A stretch of DNA of 64,000 nt, taken from positions 62,001-126,000 of the forward strand of contig NZ_BONQ01000081.1 in NCBI RefSeq assembly GCF_016862795.1, in the 5' to 3' direction. The notes beneath the pieces were generated by a model. The model had not been told where the DNA came from. It ran no database searches and saw only the letters and a program-made list of their open reading frames with translations. This stretch comes from Dactylosporangium siamense. GTDB taxonomy: Bacteria; Actinomycetota; Actinomycetes; Mycobacteriales; Micromonosporaceae. The position numbers and the translations under genes are program-made. Numbering within the stretch: the first letter of the stretch is position 1; every line of letters starts with the position of its first letter. Positions 33,272 to 41,453 of the stretch are shown piece after piece.

Positions 33272-34066
33272 TTGACAGCCCAAGACCGCGTCCAGGACCT
33301 CAACCAGCAGGCGTGGGACCATGCCGTCGACCGTGGCGACAACCCGTACACCCACATCGTCTCCTCCGCGCGCGTGGCCGCGGCTCGACGAGGCGACTGG
33401 TCACTGACCGTCAGCGAGCAGCGGCCAGTGCCGAGACACTGGCTTGAACCACTCGCCGGGGCTCGGGTGCTCTGCCTGGCTTCGGGTGGCGGGCAACAGG
33501 CGCCGATCCTGGCCGCTGCCGGCGCCGCCGTCACCGTTGTCGACCTGTCCTCCCGCCAACTCGACCAGGACCGGTTCGTCGCCGACCGTGACGGTCTTGA
33601 GATCACCACCATGCAGGCCGACATGGCAGATCTGAGCGCCCTTCCCGATCAGGGCTTCGATCTGCTGATCAACCCCGTCTCAACGCTGTTCGTGCCCGAC
33701 CTCACCCCGGTCTGGGCGGAGTGCCATCGCGTCCTGGTCGACGGCGGCGCCCTGATCAGCGGCTTTCTCAACCCGGACGAGTTCGTGTTCGACAGCGAGG
33801 CGCTGGATGACCACGGTGTCTTCGTCGTCAAGAACCCGCTGCCGCACAGCGAGATCGACAGCCTCAGCCCCGAGGCACGCCAACGGCGGCGGCAGGAAAA
33901 CGGAACGTTCCACTTCAGCCATACGATGGAAACCCAGATAGGCGGCGTCATTGCCGCCGGCTTCACCATCGATGGGTTCTATGAAGATCGGCGGACCGAG
34001 GCGGACGGCAACCCTATTCGCCACTTCATGCCCAGCGTCTTCGTGATGCGCGCCCGCAAAGTCTGA
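33272..34066 (+). CDS. Class I SAM-dependent methyltransferase
   Basis: 264 residues from TTG 33272 (LTAQDRVQDLNQQAWDHAVD), preceded by GGAGAG. SAM motif I is VLCLASGGGQQAPILAAAGA, then VTVVDLSSRQLDQD and LLINPVSTLFVPDLTPVWAE. The C-terminus includes HFMPSVFVMRARKV, usual for this Methyltransf_11 subgroup. It follows the ABC exporter on the same strand after 170 bases without clear coding, and might modify the exported compound; this is inference. 34067-34254 holds nothing recognisable. Confidence 0.85.
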   Translation: MTAQDRVQDLNQQAWDHAVDRGDNPYTHIVSSARVAAARRGDWSLTVSEQRPVPRHWLEPLAGARVLCLASGGGQQAPILAAAGAAVTVVDLSSRQLDQDRFVADRDGLEITTMQADMADLSALPDQGFDLLINPVSTLFVPDLTPVWAECHRVLVDGGALISGFLNPDEFVFDSEALDDHGVFVVKNPLPHSEIDSLSPEARQRRRQENGTFHFSHTMETQIGGVIAAGFTIDGFYEDRRTEADGNPIRHFMPSVFVMRARKV

Positions 34067-34254
34067 ACCGCGACCGCCGCCCAGGGCACCCTTGCGCCGC
34101 ACACCCTGCCGCACTGCTCTTGGCATCCGGACATGCCGCTGCGGGCGCTCTGCACCGGGCAGGTGCTCGGCACCGGGGGTGAGGGATGCTCCCGGGGAGG
34201 TCGTGCTTCCGATCGTGCCGATGTGAGGATGGGATCGACGGCCGGAGACCGGAG

Positions 34255-34677
34255 TCAAAGTTCTGTCCGGCGGCGCCACCATGGCAGGTAGGCGGGCGTG
34301 AAGGGATCGTGGACCGTCACTGCGCGGTAGCGCGCGTCCAGCGTCGCCACGATCGGCCAGAGTTGTCGGCGTGCTGGTCGACGGAGTTCGGCGAGTAGAG
34401 CCTCCAGCAACGCGCGATCGTCGGCAAAGGGTGGGCTGAACTGCCATCCGTAACGCCATCGTTCTGGCCGCGGGCATCGGGCCCAGCCGGTCCACCGAAG
34501 CAACGCTCGTGCGACCTGGTCGGAGCCGAGGCCGTGACGATGCTCGAAGTCGCGTATCTGGTGCTCGGTCGATGTTGACAGGTTGGCGGGCAACGGCACG
34601 CGTGATCTGGGGACCGGATACCAGCGGCGGCCGCAGGACGACAGCATCCTGATCTGACTCGCTGAACGGCGAGGCAT
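34255..34677 (-). CDS. Hypothetical protein
   Basis: 140 residues, basic and Trp-rich. ATG at 34677 (MPRRSASQIRMLSSCGRR) has GGAAG five bases upstream. The C-terminal pattern LLEALLAELRRPARRQLWPI, VATLDARYRAVTVHDPF, WWRRR is shared by many actinobacterial hypotheticals in which a helix with 'LPRRARxELxxLVxxLDxRYxxRTxPDP' precedes a terminal WWRRR. No function known. The following 215 bases up to the next gene show no gene I trust. Confidence 0.6.
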   Translation of the reverse strand: MPRRSASQIRMLSSCGRRWYPVPRSRVPLPANLSTSTEHQIRDFEHRHGLGSDQVARALLRWTGWARCPRPERWRYGWQFSPPFADDRALLEALLAELRRPARRQLWPIVATLDARYRAVTVHDPFTPAYLPWWRRRTEL

Positions 34678-34891
34678 GAACACTTCCAGCGTCAACTATG
34701 TCGGTACATCATGCCACTGCCGCGCGCCCCCGACTCCCCGGCGGCGAAGCCGGCGCCTCGCCCGGGGCTGACGAGCCGCTCAAGCGTCTGAAGGCCGACA
34801 CCCCTCCATCGCTGCGAGTTCCGCAATCGTCCAGCCCGCATCTGGCCGTACACCGAGTCCCGCGTCCGGAGAGCCGATGAGCGGACATCGC

Positions 34892-35398
34892 TCATGGTGT
34901 CGCTTTGGGTGCGTCCGGCAGGCCGGCGTGTATCCGCCAGGTGCTCGGGTCGAATGGCCCTGCGTTGAGAACTTCCGTGAGTATCGCGGTCCCGGCAGCG
35001 AACCCTTCGATCAGGTCGTGAGCGCTCGCCACCGGCCAGCACGCCTCAAGGACGTAGTGCGCGTTGTGGTTTTCGGTGCACCAGCACGCAACGTGGACCG
35101 ACGCCGTCACGGTGAGCTCCGGCTCCCCGGCGATGTCGAGATCCAGTTCGAGCCAGTCCACGCCAGAGTTGTACAGCATGATGCTTCCGCTGACGATCGG
35201 CAGAGCCTCGCGCTCGGACAGCGTCCGCGGAGCTTCGGTAGGTTCCAGGAACCAGTGCCATGTGACGCGGCCGGCAGCCGCCTGGCGGGCTTGCAGATCG
35301 CGAGCCAGTCGCCGCAGATCGTCTTCGACTGCGGCAAAGGCGACCGGAAGCACGTCACTCAACGGAACCTGATCGATGGACGAAACTGATCCTTCCAT
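34892..35398 (-). CDS. Hypothetical protein
   Basis: 168 residues, acidic and soluble. It begins with a helix (FAAVEDDLRRLARDLQARQA), then a beta-rich core (IMLYNSGVDWLELDLDIAGE, LTVTASVHVACWCTENHNAH), and ends DAPKATP. The WCTENHNAHYV segment has Cys, His and Asn that could bind metal, but I recognise no family. ATG at 35398 was chosen over a TTG two codons upstream. It is divergent from the methyltransferase gene at 35529. Confidence 0.65.
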   Translation of the reverse strand: MEGSVSSIDQVPLSDVLPVAFAAVEDDLRRLARDLQARQAAAGRVTWHWFLEPTEAPRTLSEREALPIVSGSIMLYNSGVDWLELDLDIAGEPELTVTASVHVACWCTENHNAHYVLEACWPVASAHDLIEGFAAGTAILTEVLNAGPFDPSTWRIHAGLPDAPKATP

Positions 35399-35528
35399 CC
35401 GCAAACAGTGTCACAGGCGCCGGCAGACTCATCTAGCATCATCCGGGCGGCAGGTCCGTCGGGAGCACCCCGACCGCCGACGGCGGCGAAGCGCCAAATC
35501 CGATTGACGGTGAAGGGAGGATGTTGAG

Positions 35529-36281
35529 GTGCGAACGTTCAATGACCTCGTCGAGGAAGCCACCGCGGTGGACGTGTCCGGGTGGAGCTTCGACTGGCTC
35601 GACGGCCGGGCCACCGAGGAGCGGCCGCCGTGGGGATACGCGCGGCAGCTCGCGGCGAGGCTGGCGCGGGTCGGTTCGGCCCTGGACATCGACACCGGGG
35701 GCGGCGAGATCATCGGGGAGGCGGCGCGGCTGCCGGCGAGGATGGTCGTCACCGAGGGCTGGCCGCCGAACGTCGAACTCGCCCGCCGCCGGTTGGCGTC
35801 CCGCGGCGTCGAGGTCGTCCACGTCGAGCAGGGCAAGCCGTTGCCGTTTCCCGACGCCGGCTTCGAACTGGTGAGCAGCCGCCATCCGGTGGCTCCCGAC
35901 TGGCTGGAGATCGCCCGGGTGCTGGCCGGCGGTGGCACGTACTTCGCCCAGCACGTCGGGCCGGGGTCGGCGTTCGAGCTCATCGAATGGTTCCTCGGCC
36001 CGCTGGAGCGGACCGCACGCGACCCCGGACACGAGGCGACGGCGGCGCGGGCGGCCGGGCTGGAGGTCGTCGACCTGCGCACCGTGCGCTGCCGGATGGA
36101 GTTCTTCGACATCGGCGCGGTCGTCTACATCCTGCGCAAGTGCGTCTGGTGGGTGCCCGGCTTCACCGTCGAGGCGTATCGCGAACCCCTGGAACGGCTC
36201 GACGCCCACATCCGCGAGCACGGCGCCTTCGTCGCCCACTCCAGCCGGACCCTGGTCGAAGCGGGACGACCCGCCTACTGA
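35529..36281 (+). CDS. SAM-dependent methyltransferase-like protein
   Basis: 250 residues. ALDIDTGGGEIIGEAARLPA resembles SAM motif I, then RMVVTEGWPPNVELARRRLA (motif II) and LPFPDAGFELVSSRHPVAPD. The series 'LDIDTGGGE...VVxTEGWPPNVxxARxRL' marks a common actinobacterial methyltransferase subgroup also annotated as rRNA-methylase-like. GTG at 35529 follows GGGAGG by eight bases. No co-directional partner is close; substrate unknown. Confidence 0.85.
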   Translation: MRTFNDLVEEATAVDVSGWSFDWLDGRATEERPPWGYARQLAARLARVGSALDIDTGGGEIIGEAARLPARMVVTEGWPPNVELARRRLASRGVEVVHVEQGKPLPFPDAGFELVSSRHPVAPDWLEIARVLAGGGTYFAQHVGPGSAFELIEWFLGPLERTARDPGHEATAARAAGLEVVDLRTVRCRMEFFDIGAVVYILRKCVWWVPGFTVEAYREPLERLDAHIREHGAFVAHSSRTLVEAGRPAY

Positions 36282-36354
36282 TCGCGGGCGTCGTGTTCGG
36301 TGCAGGGCCATCGGCCCGTCCACGAAACCCAGCCGTTGCGGGTCCAGCCGTGCC

Positions 36355-36480
36355 TGGACGACGTCGTCGGACGCGTGATGAGCCCGGCGACCACGGGCGC
36401 CGGTGGGCTGCTCCTGGGGCGCAGGACCGACAAGATCTTCGCCGCGACGTGGGCGGTGGCCGACCAGCGCGATCCGCCCC
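36355..36480 (+). pseudogene. DHFR/RibD-like reductase remnant
   Basis: The plus strand reads GRVMSPATTGAGGLLLGRRT, DKIFAATWAVADQRDP, resembling the 'GGLLLGRRTYEIFAAYWP' core of actinobacterial dihydrofolate-reductase-like proteins. No N-terminal strand precedes it in frame and the frame is lost afterwards. Nearby antisense frames also look gene-like, so the whole 36282-36547 stretch is probably decayed coding DNA. Confidence 0.45.
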
Positions 36481-36547
36481 CCGACGGACGTCAGCGCCGC
36501 CTCAGGTGCGACGTCGAAGACCTCGTCGTCGGGCGTGGCGGACGCGA

Positions 36548-37141
36548 TCAGCTTCCAACGGTCTCGCCTGAGAGCTCGCCGGGCAGGCCGGCGGCGCGCA
36601 GCGTCAGCACGTCGGTCGTGGCGCGCAGCGCTGCCAGTACACCGGCATCCGGCGTCACGAACACGGCGTCGTAGTCGCACTCGCCGGCGGCGGGGTCGAT
36701 CTGGAACGCGAGCCGCGGCCCGTCGAGCGAGAACCGGGCGTCGACGCCGGGCTTGTTGCCGCGCGGGTCCTGCCGGTGCCATCGGCCGTCGAGGTGCACC
36801 GCGACGAGGCCGTGCAGCACGAACCCGCCGTCGGTCGTGGCGAGGCGCTGGTAGCAGAGCCCGGCCGGCACACCTTCCGCCCTCAGCAACGCCGCGAGCA
36901 GGTGCGACTTGGCGTAGCACAGCCCCACCCGATGTTCGAGCACCTCGGCGGCGGTGACCGTGACCCGCGGGTCGTCGACGTCGAACGAGTGCCGCACCTC
37001 GTCACGGACGAACTCGTACGCCGCCTGCGAGAACCCGGCGTCGCCGGCGTGCCGCTCGCGGAGCCGGGCCGCGGCCGCGCGCACCGCGGGGTGATCGGCC
37101 TGCACCACGTCACCGGCGGAGAGGAATGCCTCGACTGCCAC
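36548..37141 (-). CDS. Transglutaminase-like domain protein
   Basis: 197 residues. The Cys-His-Asp triad of papain-like transglutaminase domains is visible: C in EHRVGLCYAKSHLLAALLRA, H in FVLHGLVAVHLDGRWHRQDP, and D in RQDPRGNKPG. An upstream helix DEVRHSFDVDDPRVTVTAAE leads into the domain. Bacterial proteins of this kind are cysteine proteases or amidases of unclear substrate; here no signal peptide or extra domain is present, so it acts in the cytoplasm. Next to a GNAT gene on the same strand, 16 bases apart. Confidence 0.88.
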   Translation of the reverse strand: MAVEAFLSAGDVVQADHPAVRAAAARLRERHAGDAGFSQAAYEFVRDEVRHSFDVDDPRVTVTAAEVLEHRVGLCYAKSHLLAALLRAEGVPAGLCYQRLATTDGGFVLHGLVAVHLDGRWHRQDPRGNKPGVDARFSLDGPRLAFQIDPAAGECDYDAVFVTPDAGVLAALRATTDVLTLRAAGLPGELSGETVGS

Positions 37142-37157
37142 AGCCCGAGGATACGGG

Positions 37158-37682
37158 TCAGTCGTCGGCTGCCAGGTCGGTGAAGCCGAGCCGGCGGTTC
37201 ATCGCGATCGCTGACGCGTTGCGTGGGTGGTGGAACGCGACCAGCCGCCGGTACCCGGATGCCCGGACGAAGCGGATCGCGAGCAGTTTCAACGCCAGGG
37301 ACAGACCTTGCCCACGGTGCGGTGCGAGCACGCCGGTCATCTCGGAGAACGCGTATCCCTGCTCCGGATGGAGCGAGGTCGCGGACATCCCGATCCAGGT
37401 GCCGTCGCGGATCGCGAGGACGACGCCGCCAGGGTTGAACGAGGGCACGTCGACGCGCTGGGCGACGTATTCGTCGTAGCTGTAGAAGGAACCGCGGTCC
37501 GGGATGTCCGCCGAGCACGTCTTGTTGAGTTCATAGAGCGCGCGCAGGTGCGGTGGCGTGTCACCGAGCTCCGCCAGGGTCGCGAACCTGGTGCCCGACG
37601 CTTCGGCCCGCCGCAGGTAGGGCGAGAACTCCGCGTCGTCGAACCGCTCCACGTCCAGTTCGAGCCGCACCCAGTCCACCAT
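37158..37682 (-). CDS. GNAT family N-acetyltransferase
   Basis: 174 residues. Acetyl-CoA motif A is SEMTGVLAPHRGQGLSLALK (the Q/RxxGxG/A loop is RGQGLS), and motif B is YRRLVAFHHPRNASAIAMNR with RLGF. The N-terminal part (AELGDTPPHLRALYELNKTC) belongs to the larger GNAT types acting on small molecules. It converges with nothing and sits between the transglutaminase-like and Nudix genes; substrate unknown. Confidence 0.88.
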   Translation of the reverse strand: MVDWVRLELDVERFDDAEFSPYLRRAEASGTRFATLAELGDTPPHLRALYELNKTCSADIPDRGSFYSYDEYVAQRVDVPSFNPGGVVLAIRDGTWIGMSATSLHPEQGYAFSEMTGVLAPHRGQGLSLALKLLAIRFVRASGYRRLVAFHHPRNASAIAMNRRLGFTDLAADD

Positions 37683-37706
37683 GGACGACAGTCTATGCGC
37701 CGGACC

Positions 37707-38120
37707 TCACCAGGGCGGGCCGGTGAGCACCGAGGTGAACGTCGTGAGGTAGCTGTCGTGCGCGAGGCGGAGCCCGGACAGCTCGGTGGCGTCGAACCAG
37801 GCGATGTCGTCGTGCTCGTCCGGTGCGGCGTTGACCGGGGTGCCGGCCCAACTGTCGACCAGCCAGACCCGCATGTCGTACGTGGCGCCGCTGACGTGGT
37901 GCGACGGCGGGCCGGACGGTTCGGCGACGGCGATGCCCAGCTCCTCCCGCACCTCGCGGACCAGCGCCGCGCCGGCCCGTTCGCCGGGGTCGATGTGCCC
38001 GCCCGGCAGGTCCCACACGTCGGGGCACCAGCGCCGGGTGGCGGACCTGTGGCACAGCAGGACCCGGTTGCCGTCGCGCAGGAAGGCCGCGACGACCTGG
38101 GCCCGGGCATCACTGTCCAC
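37707..38120 (-). CDS. NUDIX hydrolase
   Basis: 137 residues. The Nudix box GGHIDPGERAGAALVREVRE with ELGI matches GX5EX7REUXEEXGU. Flanking strands (VVAAFLRDGNRVLLCHRSAT, WDLPGG) are normal. It hydrolyses a nucleoside diphosphate linked to some moiety; MutT-like cleaning or NADH/ADP-sugar hydrolysis cannot be distinguished. GTG at 38120. It follows the phosphotransferase-like gene by 13 bases on the same strand, likely one transcript. Confidence 0.9.
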   Translation of the reverse strand: MDSDARAQVVAAFLRDGNRVLLCHRSATRRWCPDVWDLPGGHIDPGERAGAALVREVREELGIAVAEPSGPPSHHVSGATYDMRVWLVDSWAGTPVNAAPDEHDDIAWFDATELSGLRLAHDSYLTTFTSVLTGPPW

Positions 38121-38133
38121 GGGATCTGTCCCT

Positions 38134-39195
38134 TCAATCGCCCAACGTCAGGGGGTTGTTCCGCGCCATCGGCAGGGTCGAGAGCCGGGGCCAGCGCTGC
38201 CGCACCAAGGATCGCATGGCGTCCGTCAGCGCGGCGACCCCGGACAGCTGCGCGTGGCCGGCGGTCATGGTCGCGACGACGTCGAGGCGGTGCAGCAGCC
38301 GCTCCCGGGCGGTGGCGGTGCCCCATTTCCAATCGCCGCGGGTCAGCGCCGCCCAGTGGTCGATGCCGCGCCGGGCGGCCCGCTGGACGAGGGCGTCGCC
38401 CTGGATGAGCCAGCTGACGCAGGCGTCGGTCAGGTCGCCGCCCGTCGCGGGGTGACCCAGTGACCGCCGGGTGTCGTGATACGCCGCCTCGGCCGCCGTC
38501 ACCTGCGCGGGCGGCAGCGCGGTGACGCACCAGCAGGTGGGGAAGCCGATCCGCAGGTATGCCAGCTCCACCATGGCCGGCCCGCGCTGCGCCCCCTCCA
38601 GGTCCACGAACCGGATCCCGTCGTCGGTGAGCACGGCGTTGTCCGGGCACGGGTCGCCGTGCAGCAGCGAGCCGGCGGCATCACCGTCGAGGCGGGCCAG
38701 GACGGCGCGGAGCTCGGCGGCGGCGGACGCCGGGACGGGGACATCGAGCCGCTGGGCCAGGCTCAGGAACGCGTCGATGTCGTCCGGCGCCGCACCGCGA
38801 TAGGGCGGCAACCCGGCGATGGGAGCGCTGTGCAGCCGGGCCAGTGCGACGGCGTACTCGACCGACCAGCGCACCTCGGCCGGGCTTCCGCGCTGGAGAT
38901 GTTCCAGCACCAGCACCCGGGCGGCGGGGTCGGCCGCCAGGAGGGCGGCGACGGGGCTGGGCCGCACCTGTCCGGCGAGCCGCAGGGCGGTCACCTCGTT
39001 GTGGAACCGGTCGGCCGCGTCCGGTCCGCCGGTGATGTGTTTGACGATCGCGGGCGCACCGTCGAACTCCACCAGACTCACGTCGGAACGCGGGCTGCTG
39101 TCCAGCCGGCGCACCAGGACAGGGGCGCCCAATTCGGCGCGGATCGCCTCGGAGATCAACAAATCATGACCATGCGGCATGGTGCGAGTATCCAT
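38134..39195 (-). CDS. Aminoglycoside phosphotransferase-fold kinase
   Basis: 353 residues with the APH/choline-kinase fold. The catalytic loop LLHGDPCPDNAVL (HGDxxxxN) and metal site IRFVDLEGAQRGPAM are intact, and the N-lobe lysine is likely in PAIVKHITGG. Such kinases phosphorylate aminoglycosides, homoserine, choline, sugars or thiamine; nothing in the sequence fixes the substrate. A C-terminal helical extension of about 100 residues is longer than in short APH proteins. ATG at 39195 or 39180 are both possible. Linked to a Nudix gene downstream. Confidence 0.85.
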   Translation of the reverse strand: MDTRTMPHGHDLLISEAIRAELGAPVLVRRLDSSPRSDVSLVEFDGAPAIVKHITGGPDAADRFHNEVTALRLAGQVRPSPVAALLAADPAARVLVLEHLQRGSPAEVRWSVEYAVALARLHSAPIAGLPPYRGAAPDDIDAFLSLAQRLDVPVPASAAAELRAVLARLDGDAAGSLLHGDPCPDNAVLTDDGIRFVDLEGAQRGPAMVELAYLRIGFPTCWCVTALPPAQVTAAEAAYHDTRRSLGHPATGGDLTDACVSWLIQGDALVQRAARRGIDHWAALTRGDWKWGTATARERLLHRLDVVATMTAGHAQLSGVAALTDAMRSLVRQRWPRLSTLPMARNNPLTLGD

Positions 39196-39218
39196 TGCCC
39201 GCGTGACCTGCGGCAGGC

Positions 39219-39812
39219 ATGATGCGGCGCATGATCAACGAGTATCAGGCCAGGTACCGCGTCAGCCGGACGGTGTGGGGGCTGGTGACGGCGGGCCTGA
39301 TCGCGGGCACCGTCGCGCTGCTCGTGGGCGGCCCGGACGTGGGGCCGCTCGTCGCAGCCGGCTGCTACGCGGCGCCCGGCACCATCCTCGCGCTGTACGG
39401 CCACGCCGCGCTCACCCGCAAGGTCGGGCTGCGGGTCGACGAGCGGGGCATCGAGTTCGGCGGGCGACCGCCGCTGTACCGCGTGACGTCCGACTTCGTG
39501 GCGTGGCCGGACATCTCGGCGGTGTACCTGTTCCGCGTGCGCCTGCTGCTGTGGACCGAGACCTACGTCGGCTTCGAGGGCCACGACGGTCCGGCCCCGC
39601 TGGCGCAGCGCATCCCGGCCAACGTCGTGAGCATGATCTGGCACGTGCCGGCCGACGTGGTGGCGGCCAGCCGCTCCACCAACGGGTTCCCGGTGGACCG
39701 CGCGGCGTTCATCGCCGCCGTGCACCTCGTCGCGCCGGACGTCCCGGTCGTGGACCTCACCGCCGTGGCGCCGATGCTGACCCCGACCCCACGGCGCTCG
39801 CCCTTCGGCTGA
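39219..39812 (+). CDS. Membrane protein, two helices plus cytoplasmic domain
   Basis: 197 residues. Two hydrophobic helices (VWGLVTAGLIAGTVALLVGG; GPLVAAGCYAAPGTILALYG) near the N-terminus precede a soluble beta-rich domain beginning KVGLRVDERGIEFGGRPPLY and WPDISAVYLFRVRLLLWTET. The layout '2 TM + GLRVDExGIxFGG...W.DISAV' resembles small PH-like membrane proteins common in actinomycetes. No known function. A cluster of ATG codons (39219, 39222, 39231) leaves the exact start open. Confidence 0.75.
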   Translation: MMRRMINEYQARYRVSRTVWGLVTAGLIAGTVALLVGGPDVGPLVAAGCYAAPGTILALYGHAALTRKVGLRVDERGIEFGGRPPLYRVTSDFVAWPDISAVYLFRVRLLLWTETYVGFEGHDGPAPLAQRIPANVVSMIWHVPADVVAASRSTNGFPVDRAAFIAAVHLVAPDVPVVDLTAVAPMLTPTPRRSPFG

Positions 39813-39842
39813 GGCTGAGGTAAGCGGCGTAGAGTCCGCGCG

Positions 39843-40451
39843 GTGACTGTGGAGCAGGTTCGGGACGCGTACACCGCCATCGCCGACATCTACATCGGGC
39901 TGTTCGGCACGAGCGAGCAGGTGGACGCCGAGGACCTCGCGTTCATCGGCCGCCATCTGACGATCCGGCCCGGCACCGTGCTCGACGCGGGCTGCGGCCC
40001 CGGCCAGATCACCGGCTACCTGCGGTCGCTGGGCGTCGATGCGCGGGGGATCGACATGGTCCCCGAGTTCGTCGCCTACGCGAAGGCGGCCCACCCGGAC
40101 GGCGACTACCAGCTCGGGTCGATGCGCAACCTCGACATCGAGGACGGCTCCCTCGCCGGTGTCCTGGCCTGGTTCTCGCTGATCCACCTGCCGCCGGAGG
40201 AGATCGACGGTGCGCTCGCGGAGCTCCGGCGGGTGCTGGCGCCGGGGGGCACGCTGGTGGTCGGCTTCTTCGACTACGACGAGCTCGGCGCCTTCGACCA
40301 CAAGGTGACGACGGCCTACCGCTGGCCCGCCGACGAGCTCGCCGCGCGGTTGGCGGCCGCCGGTTTCACGGAGGTCGAGCGCCAGCACCGACCCGCCGAC
40401 GACACGCACCGCCAGGTCGCGGCGATCGCGGCGGTCCTGAACGGGTCCTGA
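39843..40451 (+). CDS. Class I SAM-dependent methyltransferase
   Basis: 202 residues. SAM motif I VLDAGCGPGQITGYLRSLGV, then GIDMVPEFVAYAKAAHP, LAGVLAWFSLIHLPPEEIDG and LAPGGTLVVGFFDYDE. The AYTAIADIYIGLFG start and the LxHLPP motif define a common Methyltransf_11 subgroup of unknown substrate. GTG at 39843. Its stop lies inside an 11-bp tandem repeat shared with the convergent gene. Confidence 0.9.
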   Translation: MTVEQVRDAYTAIADIYIGLFGTSEQVDAEDLAFIGRHLTIRPGTVLDAGCGPGQITGYLRSLGVDARGIDMVPEFVAYAKAAHPDGDYQLGSMRNLDIEDGSLAGVLAWFSLIHLPPEEIDGALAELRRVLAPGGTLVVGFFDYDELGAFDHKVTTAYRWPADELAARLAAAGFTEVERQHRPADDTHRQVAAIAAVLNGS

Positions 40452-40504
40452 GCTGGTGGTGAGCTGGTGGTGGGCTGGTCGTGGGCTGGTCGTGGGCCGG
40501 CTCA
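40450..40504. repeat. 11-bp tandem repeat, five units, at a convergent gene junction
   Basis: Units GAGCTGGTGGT, GAGCTGGTGGT, GGGCTGGTCGT, GGGCTGGTCGT and the diverged GGGCCGGCTCA run without gaps. The array fills the gap between the methyltransferase stop (40449-40451) and the stop of the convergent kinase gene (40502-40504), overlapping both stops. Confidence 0.85.
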
Positions 40505-41413
40505 GCGGGTGGCGATGAGGCGGTGCAGGGAGGCGCGGGCGGGCGGGCCCCAGGTGGGCTGGCCGCCGGGCTCGCCGCGGACGCCGTTGTCGCCGATGAT
40601 CAGGCCGGCGAGAGCCCGGCCCAACGCCCAGCCGCGAGCACGCCGCAGGGTCGCGGCATCCGGGGCCGGCCGGTAGGCCGCGTGGAAACGGTCGCGGTCG
40701 CCGTCCGGCAGCAGGATCCACGCGGCGGCGAGGTCGCAGGCCGGGTCGCCGGCGCAGAGGTCGCCGAAGTCGATCACGCCGCTGAGGACGCCGCCGGTGG
40801 TGAGGACGTTGGCCGGGTGCAGGTCCGCGTGGATCCACACCGGCGGCCCGGACCACGCGGGCGCGGCGACCGCGTCGTCCCAGGCGGCGGCGACGGCGTC
40901 CAGGTCGTCGATCAGCCCGCGCTCGGCGGCGAAGGTGAGACTCCTGGCGAACCCGTCGGCCACGTCGGCGAGCCGGCCGCCGCGGCCCCGGCCGACCGGC
41001 GCGCCGTCGGGGGCGGGCTGGTGCAGCGCCGCCAGGAACGCGGCCAGAGACTCCGCGGCGTCCGCTCCGCTCGTGATCGGGGCGCGGTCGGCCGGGGTGC
41101 CCGGCACCCAGTTGGTGATCAGCCAGGGCCGAGGGAACCGTGCGGTGGGTTCGCCGATTCGCTGGGGCACGGGCACCGCCAGCGGAAGCCGCGGGGCCAG
41201 CACGGGCACCCAGGCATGTTCCTTGCGCAGCAGCGTGTCGGCGTCCCCGGTGGCCCACGGCAGCCGGACGGCGAGGTCGTCGCCGAGCCGCCACAACTGG
41301 TTGTCCCAGCCGCGCGCGCCCAGGCGCACCGGGCGGTCGGCGAGGTCGGGGTGCTGCTCCAGCACCAGATCCCGGACCAGTTCAGCGGTGATCTCAAGCT
41401 CGTCATGGGACAT
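40502..41413 (-). CDS. Aminoglycoside phosphotransferase family kinase
   Basis: 303 residues. N-lobe: GWDNQLWRLGDDLAVRLPWA (the 'DNxxxRLGDxxAVRLPR' motif of a well-known APH subfamily); hinge PWLITNWVPG; catalytic loop IHADLHPANVL; metal motif GVIDFGDLCAGDPACDLAAA. The subfamily is annotated as aminoglycoside/macrolide-2'-phosphotransferase-like, though most members have no proven resistance role. ATG at 41413. Divergent from the secreted lectin protein by only 40 bases. Confidence 0.9.
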   Translation of the reverse strand: MSHDELEITAELVRDLVLEQHPDLADRPVRLGARGWDNQLWRLGDDLAVRLPWATGDADTLLRKEHAWVPVLAPRLPLAVPVPQRIGEPTARFPRPWLITNWVPGTPADRAPITSGADAAESLAAFLAALHQPAPDGAPVGRGRGGRLADVADGFARSLTFAAERGLIDDLDAVAAAWDDAVAAPAWSGPPVWIHADLHPANVLTTGGVLSGVIDFGDLCAGDPACDLAAAWILLPDGDRDRFHAAYRPAPDAATLRRARGWALGRALAGLIIGDNGVRGEPGGQPTWGPPARASLHRLIATR

Positions 41414-41453
41414 CGGACGAACTGTAGTCGAGGGCCCAAATATTTCGAAAACG

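Noticed and set aside
34692-35042. 116-codon minus-strand frame and a plus-strand 60-codon frame
   Set aside because: Basic, low-complexity translations and overlap with the better-supported gene at 34892-35398. A short AGWTIAELAAMEG stretch in a third frame might be a remnant but is too short to call.
40450-40504. CRISPR-like array
   Set aside because: Units are only 11 bp, contiguous and without spacers; no cas genes are present.
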